Positions 24,548-33,768 of a stretch of 43,615 nt of DNA are shown here, piece by piece; position 1 is the first letter of the stretch, and each line of letters begins with the position of its first letter. The notes under the pieces were generated by a model, which did no database searches, was not told the DNA's origin, and worked only from the letters and a program-made list of their open reading frames with translations. Origin of the DNA: Labrenzia sp. 011 (GTDB lineage: Bacteria; Pseudomonadota; Alphaproteobacteria; Rhizobiales; Stappiaceae). The stretch covers positions 1 to 43,615 of the forward strand of contig NZ_QCYM01000030.1 in NCBI RefSeq assembly GCF_003075075.1, given 5' to 3'. Position numbers and translations under genes: made by a program.

Positions 24548-27367
24548 CTATTGTCCGAGCCGTTCGAGCAGGGCGGGGATGTGCACCTGGTCGGCCTTGT
24601 AGTTTCCGGTCAGGCTGTACATGACGATGTTGACGCCGGAGCGGAAGGCGTAGTCGCGCTGCGAGGGACTGTTCGGCACGGTGGGATACATGAACTCGCC
24701 GCTCTGGGAAATCGCCCAGGCCGCGGCAAAGTCATTGCCGGTGATCAGGATGGGAGACACCCCGTCGCCGGCCCGCACCGGCCGGTCACCCCTGGCCGTG
24801 ACTTCCTCGAGACTTTCCACCCATAGAGGGCTGCCGGCATAGCGGCCGGGAAAGGAATCGAGCAGATAGAAGGCCTTGGTCAGCACATGATCGGGCGGGA
24901 CCGGCTCCAGCGGCGGAACGTCCAGGTCCTCGAGAATCTCACGCAGTTTCAGGGTTGCCGGCGTGGAGGAGAACCCGTTGGCCGAGGCATTGATATGATC
25001 GCGGGTGTCGAAGAGGATCGTGCCGCCATTGCGCATGAAGGTGTCGATGCGCGCGATCGTCTGGTCGTCGGGCTTGTTCGCTGCCGGGTCGATCGGCCAG
25101 TAGAGCAGGGAGTAGAAGGACAGCTCGTCACGGGCGATGTCGATGGCGATCGGCGGTCCCGGTTCCAGCGCCGTGCGTTCCCCGAGAAACTGGGTCAGGC
25201 CGGCAAGGCCGGCGGCGCTGGCGTCGTCGATCTCGGGATTGCCGGTCAGCACATAGGCGAGGCGGGTCTGCAGGGTCGATTCCAGAGCCTGCAATTCCGC
25301 CGAACCGGACTGTGCGTGGGCCGTATCCGGTGTGACGGCGACAAACGCGGATCCGCCAAGGGCGAGGGCAAGGGCCATGCCGGCCGCCCTGTTGCGCAGG
25401 CCGAGGCGGCTCAGACCGCCCGCCAGCAGGAACACGGCAATCGCATCGACGACCATCAGCAGGAAGGCCAGAGAGAAGAACACGGACCTGAGGTCCAGAG
25501 GGTCGGAGGCCGGATAGGGTGCACCGGTGACGTCGCCATCGAGGGCGGCAAGGTCCAGGGGCAGAAGTGCATCGTCCTTTTGCATCAGGTTCAGGGCACG
25601 GAAGCCGTCTTCCGTGCCGTAGAGGCCGGGTGGCGTTCTGCGGCTGGCTTCCGCCGCACGGAATTCGGCGGCACCAACCGGCGTGACTTCGACCGGCGGA
25701 GGCCCGAAACGGCCATAGCCGTCGAGCAGGCGCAGGGGCGGCAGGACGCTCTGGGAGGGCGTGCCGTCTTCCGCGGTTTCCGAAGCGGCGGCGACATTGG
25801 CGACGGAGAGGATCCGGCGCAGCATGTTCAGAAAGACACCGGACAGCGGCAGGTTCGACCAGGAGGAATCGGCGGTGACGTGGAAGAGCACCACGCGTCC
25901 CGCGCCGAGAGGCGCAGCGGTTACAAGCGGCGTGCCGTCCTCCAGCATCGCCCAGGTGCGGTCGGGCAGATCGGAGGTGGGTTCGGCCAGGACCTGGCGG
26001 GTCACGGTGACTTCGGCAGGCACATTCAGTCCGGAGAAGGGCGAGCCTTCAGGGAAGGCCGCCAGATGCTGCGGCTGTTTCCAGGACAGGGAACCTCCCA
26101 GCGACCGGTCGCCGGCCCGGAGGCGCACCGGGATCAGATCATCGCTGCCTCCGGCGGTCCTGGGACCGGCGAAGCGCACGAGTGTTCCGCCGTTGCGCAC
26201 CCATTCGCCCAGGGTCTGTACCGTCGTGTCCGGCAGCCGGCCGACATCGGCCAGAACCAGGACCGAAATGCCCTGGTCGATCAGGGCGGGGACGGCCACG
26301 GCGATGTCGCTGTCCCGGGGGCGGCGGATGTCCGAAAAGGGCGCCAGTGCCCGTTCAAGGTAGTAGACCGGCGACAGAAGCGGCTGATCGAGATCGCCGG
26401 ACTGGCCGGAAATCAGGCCCACGGTGCGGCGGCGCCAACTGTCGTCGACAAGCTGGACGGCCCCGGCGGCTCCTTCTCCCGCGATTTCGACCCGGGCGAT
26501 GTCATTGCGCAGCTCGCTCGGCAGCTCGAACCGGGCAGTGGTTTCGCTCTGACCGGCATCAAACGTGGCCTGGACCTCGCCGAGCACGAGGCCCTTGAGG
26601 TCGAGGGCCCGCAGGGTGGCTGTGGCGAGCTGCCGGTCCGGATGGCGGACCACGGTGAGGGACAGCGCATCTGCGTCATTTGCCAGGTCTTTCAGGCCCA
26701 TGGGCGTTTCCAGTCCGGTGAGAACCGTGACGGGAACCTGGCCGATCGTCTGTGCGAGGTCGGCGAGAAAGCTGTCGTCGGTTTGTGTGCTGTCGGACAG
26801 CCAGACAACGGCGCCGGGGGGCGTCGTGCGGGCGGCCTCGCGCAGGCCCGCGCTCAGCTCGTCGCGCTGCGGCGGATAGGGGCGGGGTTCGAGCGCACGG
26901 AGTTTTTCCAGGGCGCTTGCCGCCGCTTCCGGCAAGAAGTTCTGGGCAGGTCCCTCGGCCGTCGCGGCAAACAGCACCGGCTGGCCCTCCTGTTCGGCGG
27001 CGGTGAGGATCTGTTCGGCCGCGCTCACCTGGGCGGTCCAGCCTCTTGCGGATGTCCAGCCGTTGTCGATGAGCACCCAGAGCACGCCCTGGCCGGTTTC
27101 GACCGGTTCGGCCGAGCGCCAGATCGGGCCGGCGAGGGCCACGATCAGGATGGCGGCCAGAAGCAGGCGCAGCAGGGTCAGCCACCACGGGCTGCGCTGG
27201 GGCGTTTCCTCGTGCTGGTCGATGCCGATCAGCAGGCGCGTGGGCGGAAAGGCGATTTCGCGCGGGCGCGGCGGAGTCATCCGCAACAGCCACCAGATGA
27301 CCGGCAGCAGGGCGAGTGCACCCAGAATCCAGGGCGCGGTGAACGTCAGGGGCAGACCAGCTAACAC
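24548..27367 (-). CDS. BatA-like membrane protein with DUF4159 C-terminus
   Basis: A 939-residue membrane protein starting with GTG, three bases after the DUF58 gene. The N-terminal segment (FTAPWILGALALLPVIWWLL) matches the BatA/aerotolerance regulator N-terminal domain, and a second segment follows (LTLLRLLLAAILIVALAG). The middle is periplasmic or lumenal beta-rich sequence with VLWVLIDNGWTS in VWA-like position. Two more hydrophobic segments near 640 and 675 precede the C-terminal DUF4159 domain (DELSFYSLLYWPIDP and FMRNGGTILFDTRDH). Conserved together with MoxR and DUF58 in alphaproteobacteria. The molecular role is unknown. Confidence 0.88.
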   Translation of the reverse strand: MLAGLPLTFTAPWILGALALLPVIWWLLRMTPPRPREIAFPPTRLLIGIDQHEETPQRSPWWLTLLRLLLAAILIVALAGPIWRSAEPVETGQGVLWVLIDNGWTSARGWTAQVSAAEQILTAAEQEGQPVLFAATAEGPAQNFLPEAAASALEKLRALEPRPYPPQRDELSAGLREAARTTPPGAVVWLSDSTQTDDSFLADLAQTIGQVPVTVLTGLETPMGLKDLANDADALSLTVVRHPDRQLATATLRALDLKGLVLGEVQATFDAGQSETTARFELPSELRNDIARVEIAGEGAAGAVQLVDDSWRRRTVGLISGQSGDLDQPLLSPVYYLERALAPFSDIRRPRDSDIAVAVPALIDQGISVLVLADVGRLPDTTVQTLGEWVRNGGTLVRFAGPRTAGGSDDLIPVRLRAGDRSLGGSLSWKQPQHLAAFPEGSPFSGLNVPAEVTVTRQVLAEPTSDLPDRTWAMLEDGTPLVTAAPLGAGRVVLFHVTADSSWSNLPLSGVFLNMLRRILSVANVAAASETAEDGTPSQSVLPPLRLLDGYGRFGPPPVEVTPVGAAEFRAAEASRRTPPGLYGTEDGFRALNLMQKDDALLPLDLAALDGDVTGAPYPASDPLDLRSVFFSLAFLLMVVDAIAVFLLAGGLSRLGLRNRAAGMALALALGGSAFVAVTPDTAHAQSGSAELQALESTLQTRLAYVLTGNPEIDDASAAGLAGLTQFLGERTALEPGPPIAIDIARDELSFYSLLYWPIDPAANKPDDQTIARIDTFMRNGGTILFDTRDHINASANGFSSTPATLKLREILEDLDVPPLEPVPPDHVLTKAFYLLDSFPGRYAGSPLWVESLEEVTARGDRPVRAGDGVSPILITGNDFAAAWAISQSGEFMYPTVPNSPSQRDYAFRSGVNIVMYSLTGNYKADQVHIPALLERLGQ

Positions 27368-27370
27368 GGG

Positions 27371-28294
27371 TCAGACGCCTCCTCTCTGCATGACATCCAG
27401 CGCGCCTGAAAGCGCGCTGTGCAAGACCAGCAAGGGTTCGGATGCCGGCCGGTCCGTATGATGAAGAACATAGGTCCAACCGGCCCTGCGGGCCATGTCC
27501 CGTATTTCCGCCCGGTGAGCTTCCAGTCTGTTCTTGTAATCCTCGCGCCAGTTTTCAGCCCGTCCGGCTGTCAGGCGGAGGCCCCGTTCCGGATCCGTGA
27601 ACTCGACACGGCCGTCAAAGGGGAAGGTTTCCTCGATCGGGTCCAGCACCTGCACCAGATGGCCACGTGCGCCGGTTCCGGCAAGTCTGGCGATCCAGGC
27701 GGCGATATCCTCGATGGGATCGAGAAAGTCGGAAATCAGCACCACATCTGCGAAGCGTTTCACCGCGTTGGTGTCCGGCAGGGCGACCGGCCTGGAAAGA
27801 TGGGTCAGCGCGTCGGCAAGCCGTTCGGCGGCCCGCCGGTCGGAAAAGGGGCGTGTCAGGCCGGGAAGGCCAATGCGCTCGCCGGTTTCCGCCAGCATGT
27901 CGGCCAGCGCCAGAATCAGCACGATAGCCCGGTCGCGCTTGCTTACGCCCGCCAGGCGGGACTGGAAGATCATGGACGAGGACAGATCGGCCCACAGCCA
28001 GACCGTATGGGCGGCTTCCCATTCCCGCTCGCGGACATAGAGGTTGTCGTCGCGGGCGGAGCGGCGCCAGTCGATGCGCCGTGCCGGCTCGCCCATGTTG
28101 AAAGGGCGGAACTGCCAGAAGCTTTCCCCGGGCCCGGCCCGTCGGCGGCCGTGCCAGCCGGAGATGATCGAACTGGAGACATGGCTGGCCTCGACCAGCA
28201 GATCCGGCAGCGCATCGGCGACCGTACGGGCTTCGCCGATCACATTCGGCCATGAGCCCTGGTCGATGCCTGCCGTCGTGCTGCTGGGATCCAT
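27371..28294 (-). CDS. DUF58 family protein
   Basis: A 307-residue protein of the DUF58 family, a VWA-like fold usually found beside MoxR ATPases. It shows the family motif FRPFNMGEPARRIDWRRSAR and the following LYVREREWE, and later VVLISDFLDPIED. There is no membrane segment, so it is probably cytoplasmic. It lies 32 bases downstream of moxR and 3 bases upstream of the BatA-like gene, so the four minus-strand genes form one operon. Confidence 0.93.
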   Translation of the reverse strand: MDPSSTTAGIDQGSWPNVIGEARTVADALPDLLVEASHVSSSIISGWHGRRRAGPGESFWQFRPFNMGEPARRIDWRRSARDDNLYVREREWEAAHTVWLWADLSSSMIFQSRLAGVSKRDRAIVLILALADMLAETGERIGLPGLTRPFSDRRAAERLADALTHLSRPVALPDTNAVKRFADVVLISDFLDPIEDIAAWIARLAGTGARGHLVQVLDPIEETFPFDGRVEFTDPERGLRLTAGRAENWREDYKNRLEAHRAEIRDMARRAGWTYVLHHTDRPASEPLLVLHSALSGALDVMQRGGV

Positions 28295-28326
28295 GCGCTC
28301 TGGTTCCTTGGTGATGGGATTCCGGA

Positions 28327-29346
28327 TCAGGCGATCTGCTCCTTGACCCGGCTGATGACGTCGCGAACCGTGTGCCCGTCCGCCCGCGCGGCGAAGGTCA
28401 GGGCCATGCGGTGCTGCAGGATCGGTTCGGCGAGTGCGAGGACATCATCGATGGACGGCGCCAGACGACCGTCGACGAGCGCCCGCGCCCGCACGGTGAG
28501 CATCAGGGCCTGACTGGCGCGCGGGCCGGGACCCCAGGCGATCAGGCTGGTCACATCCGAAGGGGAGGCTCCGTCTGCGGGCCTGGCCGAGCGTACGAGC
28601 TTGAGGATCGCTTCCACGACGGTTTCGCCGACGGGCATGCGGCGTACGAGCTGCTGGTATTCCATCAGTTCCTCGGCCGTCATGGCGGTTCTGGCCTCGG
28701 CCTGTTCGGCGCCGGTGGTCTCCAGAAGAATGCGCCGTTCGGCTTCCAGGTCCGGATAGTGAACGTCGATCTGCATGAGGAAGCGGTCAAGCTGGGCTTC
28801 GGGCAACGGATAGGTGCCTTCCTGCTCAAGTGGGTTCTGGGTCGCCAGAACATGGAACGGACGCGGCAGGTTATGGGGATTTCCGGCCACGGTGACGTGA
28901 TATTCCTGCATGGCCTGCAGCAGCGCGGACTGGGTGCGCGGGCTGGCGCGGTTGATTTCGTCGGCCATCAGAAGCTGGGAGAACACGGGACCGGGAATGA
29001 AACGGAAGGACCGGCTGCCATCGGCGCTTTGCTCCATGACTTCCGCCCCGAGAATGTCGGAGGGCATCAGGTCCGGGGTGAACTGGATCCGGCGGGCATC
29101 CAGCCCGAGCACGGTGCCGAGTGTTTCCACAAGCTTGGTCTTGGCGAGGCCGGGAACGCCGACAAGGAGCCCGTGGCCGCCGGCGAGAATGGTGACGAGG
29201 GTCTGCTCGACCACGGTTTCCTGCCCGAAGATGATACGCGCGATGTCCGCCCTGGCTTCGGTGATGCGGTTGACGGCGCGCTCGGCGTTCTCGGCCACGG
29301 CGGCGAGATCCTGTTCGGTCGGTGTGGTGGGGGAAACAACGCTCAT
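28327..29346 (-). CDS. MoxR-family AAA+ ATPase
   Basis: A 339-residue AAA+ ATPase of the MoxR family, chaperone-like enzymes that mature or activate protein complexes together with VWA/DUF58 partners. Motifs are Walker A GVPGLAKT (about 62-69), Walker B LLMADEINRA (about 126-135), sensor region HVLATQNPLEQEGTYPLPEA and the arginine-finger/sensor area LDRFLMQIDVHYP. First gene of the operon with DUF58, BatA/DUF4159 and the VWA-like membrane protein. It diverges from the DUF1285 gene. Confidence 0.95.
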   Translation of the reverse strand: MSVVSPTTPTEQDLAAVAENAERAVNRITEARADIARIIFGQETVVEQTLVTILAGGHGLLVGVPGLAKTKLVETLGTVLGLDARRIQFTPDLMPSDILGAEVMEQSADGSRSFRFIPGPVFSQLLMADEINRASPRTQSALLQAMQEYHVTVAGNPHNLPRPFHVLATQNPLEQEGTYPLPEAQLDRFLMQIDVHYPDLEAERRILLETTGAEQAEARTAMTAEELMEYQQLVRRMPVGETVVEAILKLVRSARPADGASPSDVTSLIAWGPGPRASQALMLTVRARALVDGRLAPSIDDVLALAEPILQHRMALTFAARADGHTVRDVISRVKEQIA

Positions 29347-29732
29347 TAATCACCTTTCCCTGAATTCATCTTCCGGCTCCCTGGAGCCGTGCCGGTCTGC
29401 TGCGACTCTAACACTCTGACACCATATGAAAGGGTAGATAAGGCGCAATTGTGCGCCATACAGTGGAAAGGACCAAGAATCTTTCCCTGCTTTGGGGAAA
29501 ACCCGCGCATTTCAGGGATTGCGAGGGAGGGATGACAATTGCGAGAGTTGCCGAACTGTCAAAAATCGCGGGGCCGGCGCGCAAGCCCGGCATATCATCT
29601 GGCCCGGGCCTGCAGCCGTTTTGCGGGAAACCGACTGCGGCTTTCTTGCACGCGGCTCCTTTTCGGCAAGGATACCCGCGCCGGAGATGCTATCCCTGTT
29701 GCCCTCGCAACCGGCAGGAGAAGAAGAGATCC
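29347..29732. other. 386-base divergent intergenic region
   Basis: Should contain the promoters of the MoxR operon (minus) and the DUF1285 operon (plus). The DUF1285 frame is open back to 29451 but the upstream codons are not family-like. I cannot identify a promoter with confidence. Confidence 0.35.
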
Positions 29733-30341
29733 ATGACGGACCGTTCCACCGATTTCGGCAAGACGATGCCGGAAGGCCTGAAAGCCCTGATGAGCCGGGC
29801 GGATGCCGGCGACCGCAGGCTGCCTCCGGTGGAGAAATGGAATCCGCCCTTCTGCGGAGATCTGGATATCCGGATCGCACGGGACGGGACCTGGTTCTAT
29901 CTCGGCTCGCCCATCGGCCGCGAGCCGCTCGTGAAACTGTTCGCATCGGTGCTGCGCAAGGACGAGGACGGCCGGCACTATCTGGTTACCCCGGTCGAAA
30001 AAATCGGCATCACGGTCGAGGATGCTCCGCTGCTCGCCGTCGAGATGGCGGTGGAGGGGAAAGAGCGAAACCAGGCGGTGATGGTGCGGACGAATCTCGG
30101 AGATCTGGTGACCGTGGGCCCCGACCATCCGTTGCGGTTTGAAAAAGAAACGGACAGCGGCGGCCTCAAGCCCTATGTTCTTGTCAGAGGCCGGCTCGAA
30201 GCGCTGTTCACGCGCGCCTTGATGTACGAGCTTGCCGATCTGCTGGAAGAACGGGAAGAGGGGAATGGTGTGGCATTGGGGCTTTGGAGCGGAGGCGCGT
30301 TTTTCACCGTGGCTCCCGATCTGCTCGCCGCACCGCAATGA
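29733..30341 (+). CDS. DUF1285 domain protein
   Basis: A 202-residue protein of the DUF1285 family, function unknown. Family features include WNPPFCGDLDIRIARDGTWF (about 37-56), GSPIGREPLVKLFASVLR and YLVTPVEKIGITVEDAP. ATG 29733 has AGGAGAAGAAGAG upstream. Its stop overlaps the ATG of the following NUDIX gene (ATGA), so they are translationally linked. The gene order DUF1285, CoA NUDIX, DUF6111, CCA-adding enzyme is typical of alphaproteobacteria. Confidence 0.88.
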   Translation: MTDRSTDFGKTMPEGLKALMSRADAGDRRLPPVEKWNPPFCGDLDIRIARDGTWFYLGSPIGREPLVKLFASVLRKDEDGRHYLVTPVEKIGITVEDAPLLAVEMAVEGKERNQAVMVRTNLGDLVTVGPDHPLRFEKETDSGGLKPYVLVRGRLEALFTRALMYELADLLEEREEGNGVALGLWSGGAFFTVAPDLLAAPQ

Positions 30342-31030
30342 GTGCCCTTTCCCTGAACGGATACCAGACGGCTGATGTCATGACTGCTTCACCTGTGAAC
30401 AACTTACCAGCCGGATCCGGCTGGGCGCAGCATCTGCAGGAGCGTCTCGCGGACGCAACCCTGCGGGACCGTGCGCGCGAGACGGGCGATCATGTACTCA
30501 ATCCGGATCTCGGCCCCTATGCGATTTGGGAGGGGCCGCCCCGGGACGCGGCGGTTCTGATCGGGCTGGTGGAAAGCGAGGAGGGGCCGAACGTGGTTCT
30601 GACCCAGCGTTCCGGGCATCTGAGTTCCCATGCCGGGCAGGTCGCCTTTCCCGGCGGCAAGATCGATCCGCAGGACGCGGGGCCCACCGCTGCGGCACTG
30701 CGGGAAGCGCAAGAGGAGATCGGACTCGAGCCCGGACATGTGGAACTTCTCGGCAGTCTTGCGCCCTATCTGACTGGTTCGGGCTATCGCGTCGTGCCGG
30801 TCGTGGGGGCCATCACGGCGTCCCCCTCCTTCCGTCCCAATCCGGAGGAAGTGGACGACATATTCGAAGTACCGCTCGCATTTCTCATGAACCCGGCCAA
30901 TCATCAGAAATTGAGCCGGGACTGGAAAGGCCGCCGGCGCTACTTTTACGCCATGCCTTTCGGTGAACGGTATATCTGGGGTGTTACCGCCGGTATCATC
31001 CGCTCCTTTTACGAAACGGTATATCGCTGA
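30338..31030 (+). CDS. CoA pyrophosphatase-type NUDIX hydrolase
   Basis: Predicted to cleave coenzyme A or its derivatives to phosphopantetheine and 3',5'-ADP. The 230-residue protein has the extended NUDIX box of this group: AFPGGKIDPQDAGPTAAALR followed by EAQEEIGL, preceded by VLTQRSGHLSSHAGQV, the signature of the CoA subgroup. ATG 30338 overlaps the DUF1285 stop; ATG 30380 further in is a possible alternative. Its stop overlaps the next ATG by one base (TGATG). Confidence 0.9.
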   Translation: MSALSLNGYQTADVMTASPVNNLPAGSGWAQHLQERLADATLRDRARETGDHVLNPDLGPYAIWEGPPRDAAVLIGLVESEEGPNVVLTQRSGHLSSHAGQVAFPGGKIDPQDAGPTAAALREAQEEIGLEPGHVELLGSLAPYLTGSGYRVVPVVGAITASPSFRPNPEEVDDIFEVPLAFLMNPANHQKLSRDWKGRRRYFYAMPFGERYIWGVTAGIIRSFYETVYR

Positions 31031-31290
31031 TGCTTCGAATCGTTCTTACGCACCTGTTTCTGTTTCTGCTGCCCTTTTTCTGCTACGCGCTGTGGCTGTG
31101 GCTGAGCAAACGGAGCGGCCACCCGGACCGCTGGTCCAAGGGACCGATTGCATGGCTGACGCTTGCCGGACTCGTGCTGGTGATATCCGGCCTCGCCGGA
31201 ATGGCGATGCTGGAGCGCAGCCCGGAAGGGGCCAACTTCATACCCTCCGCAATGCAGGATGGCGTCTTTGTTCCCGGACGATACGAATAG
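31030..31290 (+). CDS. DUF6111 small membrane protein
   Basis: An 86-residue protein with two hydrophobic segments (LTHLFLFLLPFFCYALWLWL and WLTLAGLVLVISGLAGMAML) joined by a basic linker and ending in a soluble tail (PSAMQDGVFVPGRYE), matching DUF6111. Function unknown. It is translationally coupled to the NUDIX gene upstream and lies against the CCA-adding enzyme gene, the standard setting of this family. Confidence 0.88.
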   Translation: MLRIVLTHLFLFLLPFFCYALWLWLSKRSGHPDRWSKGPIAWLTLAGLVLVISGLAGMAMLERSPEGANFIPSAMQDGVFVPGRYE

Positions 31291-31294
31291 TTCC

Positions 31295-32530
31295 ATGACA
31301 TCGGCGGTGGACGACATACTCGCGCAGGCGCAGTGGCTGCGAAACGACGCGGTCCAGGCCGTGTTTTCCGCCATCGAACAGGGGGGCGACGAGGCCCGGA
31401 TCGTGGGAGGCGCGGTACGCAACACGCTGCTGGGGCATCCGGTGCCGGACGTGGATATCGCCACGACCGCCCTGCCTGGGGACGTGATGGAACGCGCGCG
31501 CACTGCCGGACTGAAAGCCATCGGCACGGGTCTCGACCACGGAACGGTCACCGTGGTGAGCAACGGGTTCCCCTATGAAGTCACCACCTTGCGCGAGGAC
31601 GTTGAAACCTTCGGCAGGCAGGCACGGGTTGTTTTCGGCCGGAACTGGGTCAGGGACGCCGAACGCCGGGATTTTACCATGAACGCGCTGTATGCGGATC
31701 GGCACGGGCGTCTCTACGACCCGCTTGGCGGTCTGCAGGACTGTCTTGCCGGCCGCGTCCGCTTCATCGGTGAACCGGACAGGCGCCTGCAGGAAGACTA
31801 TCTCCGCATTCTGCGCTTCTTCCGGATCTTTGCCGCCTATGGTGAGGGCGAAATGGACGCGGACGGACTGGCGGCCTGCCTGCGGCAGCGCGAAGGCCTG
31901 CGGCAATTGTCCGCCGAACGGATCGGCCACGAGATGCGCCGCCTCATGAGCGCGCGCCGGGCAGCGCCTGCGCTGCGCCTGATGAACGACTGCGGTCTCT
32001 GGGAAATCGCAACCGGCGGGCTGGCACGCATCGAGGATTTCGAAGCCCTGCGGGGGCTGGATGACCTTGCCCCGGAAACGGCCCATCCGGAACTCGGGCT
32101 TGTCGTTCTTGCCGGTTTCGTGCGTGAGGATCTTGAGCGGATCTGCGACCGGTTCCGCCTGTCCAATGCGGAGCGCAAGAGGATGCAAACCGCCTGGGCC
32201 GCCATGAAGCGGTTGTCTCCTGCCGCCGCCCTGCCGTCCGCTGCCTCGCTTCTCTACGAATTCGGCCGACAGGGGGCCATTGACGGGCTGCTGGCGGTCT
32301 GGGCCGGCCTGCGCGCGCAGAATATCCGCGATGATGACCGGTTCGCTGCCCGGCTGGCCGACTTGCGCTCGCAGGCCGTGCCGGTGTTTCCCCTCAAAGG
32401 GGCGGATCTGATCGCGGCAGGGCATCAGCCGGGACCTGAGTTAGGTAATTTTCTCAAGTATTTGGAAGGTGAGTGGCGCGAAAGCGGATTTTCTCTCAGT
32501 AAAAATGAGCTTATATCCCGTTCTGTTTAA
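31295..32530 (+). CDS. CCA tRNA nucleotidyltransferase
   Basis: Adds or repairs the 3' CCA end of tRNA, class II nucleotidyltransferase. The 411-residue protein has the catalytic GGAVRNTLLGHPVPDVDIA (nucleotide and metal site, DxD in DVDI), RRDFTMNAL, and the RNA-binding motif RLQEDYLRILRFFRIFA. The C-terminal helical half is typical. I choose ATG 31295, four bases past the DUF6111 stop; an in-frame ATG at 31259 would overlap that gene by 32 bases. Neither has a strong ribosome binding site. It may rely on coupling within the operon. Confidence 0.9.
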   Translation: MTSAVDDILAQAQWLRNDAVQAVFSAIEQGGDEARIVGGAVRNTLLGHPVPDVDIATTALPGDVMERARTAGLKAIGTGLDHGTVTVVSNGFPYEVTTLREDVETFGRQARVVFGRNWVRDAERRDFTMNALYADRHGRLYDPLGGLQDCLAGRVRFIGEPDRRLQEDYLRILRFFRIFAAYGEGEMDADGLAACLRQREGLRQLSAERIGHEMRRLMSARRAAPALRLMNDCGLWEIATGGLARIEDFEALRGLDDLAPETAHPELGLVVLAGFVREDLERICDRFRLSNAERKRMQTAWAAMKRLSPAAALPSAASLLYEFGRQGAIDGLLAVWAGLRAQNIRDDDRFAARLADLRSQAVPVFPLKGADLIAAGHQPGPELGNFLKYLEGEWRESGFSLSKNELISRSV

Positions 32531-32628
32531 TTGCCTTAGGACTTCGTAAAGAAAAGTTCGTCACCACTTGTATGACAGGAGTGAGGACTTGATGCGGTAG
32601 GCGCATCGGCACGAAATCCGGGGGGCAA

Positions 32629-33741
32629 ATGAAAATAGTTCTGATTTCGGACGGACCGCTTTCCGCCGATTCTCCCGCCCGGAAATTGCCGTTTTTCTTC
32701 GCCGCACGGCTGGTCAACATGGTCAGCGTGACGCCGGCTACGGTTGCCGATGCCCAAGTCGTGGTCATCGAGTTGCAGGATGCCACCGAGGCCGGTCTGA
32801 AGGCCCTCAAGGCTTCCTGGAAACCCCTTTCCGTTGTCCCGGTCATCTGCCTGATCGACAAGAAATCCCGCTGCGAGATCACTCAGGTCGCGGCGCTGGG
32901 CGGTTCGGAATTATATGATCGCGGGGCGCCGCTCGTCCTGCTGCTGAAACGGATCAACGATCTTGTCAACGAGCGCCTGTGTGCCGCCCTGCCCGGGGAC
33001 GTGCCCGTACAGACCCTTGAAGCCTACAAGAAAAGCAATGCTCTCCTGCAAAGCCTCTGTCTGACGGCTGTGGAAGAGGCGCCGATTCAGGTCAAGCTCC
33101 TGGAAGAAAGTGCCGACGACCTGCTGAAGGCCCTTTCGCTGGATGGTCTGACGTCCTGGCTCGAGGCGGTGCAAACCCATCACAGCGGCACCTACAGTCA
33201 CAGCCTGATGGTGGCCGGTGTTGCAGGCATGTTCGCGCAGCATCTTGGCTGGCCGGAAGAGAAATGCCAGGAAGTGATCGCCGGTGGTCTGGTGCATGAC
33301 ATCGGCAAGATGCGCATTCCCCTGTCCATACTCGACAAGCCCGGAAAACTGACCGAGGAAGAGCGCAGGATCATCAACAAGCACCCGGTGTTCGGCGCCG
33401 ACATTCTCAAGCCGCGACTGGAAATTTCGGTCGCCATCAAGAAGATGGCGATCCAGCATCACGAATTCCTGGACGGTTCCGGTTACCCGAACGGGCTGGA
33501 CGCAAGCCGGATATCACCGCAGGTCCGCCTCATGACCATCTGCGATATCTTTTCCGCGCTGACCGAGGTACGGGCCTACAAGGAACGGGCTCCGGCCCGC
33601 GTCGCGATCGGCATAATGCAGCAGATGGGACCGAAACTGGATCAGGACATGCTGTCCCGTTTCGTGAACATGGTGCTGAAGCCGGATTTCGGCGTGATGA
33701 AACGACCGGCCGTGCGGGCCTCCGGTGGTGCTGCCGCCTGA
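32629..33741 (+). CDS. HD-GYP domain protein (cyclic-di-GMP phosphodiesterase)
   Basis: A 370-residue protein. The C-terminal HD-GYP domain carries HS at 191-192, HDIGK at 223-227, KHP at 251-253, HHE at 277-279 and GYP at 285-287 in HHEFLDGSGYPNGL, all needed for a metal-dependent cyclic-di-GMP hydrolase. The N-terminal 115 residues look like a degenerate receiver: the fold-like order is there, but no acidic pocket or phospho-acceptor Asp stands out. So signal input is probably not phosphorylation. It starts after a 98-base gap behind the CCA enzyme gene. Confidence 0.9.
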   Translation: MKIVLISDGPLSADSPARKLPFFFAARLVNMVSVTPATVADAQVVVIELQDATEAGLKALKASWKPLSVVPVICLIDKKSRCEITQVAALGGSELYDRGAPLVLLLKRINDLVNERLCAALPGDVPVQTLEAYKKSNALLQSLCLTAVEEAPIQVKLLEESADDLLKALSLDGLTSWLEAVQTHHSGTYSHSLMVAGVAGMFAQHLGWPEEKCQEVIAGGLVHDIGKMRIPLSILDKPGKLTEEERRIINKHPVFGADILKPRLEISVAIKKMAIQHHEFLDGSGYPNGLDASRISPQVRLMTICDIFSALTEVRAYKERAPARVAIGIMQQMGPKLDQDMLSRFVNMVLKPDFGVMKRPAVRASGGAAA

Positions 33742-33768
33742 CGCAAGTGCCGTCAGCAAGGTCCGCAT

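Noticed and set aside
24887..27364. 825-codon plus-strand open frame opposite the BatA/DUF4159 gene
   Set aside because: The minus-strand protein has membrane segments and family motifs and fits the operon; the plus frame has none.
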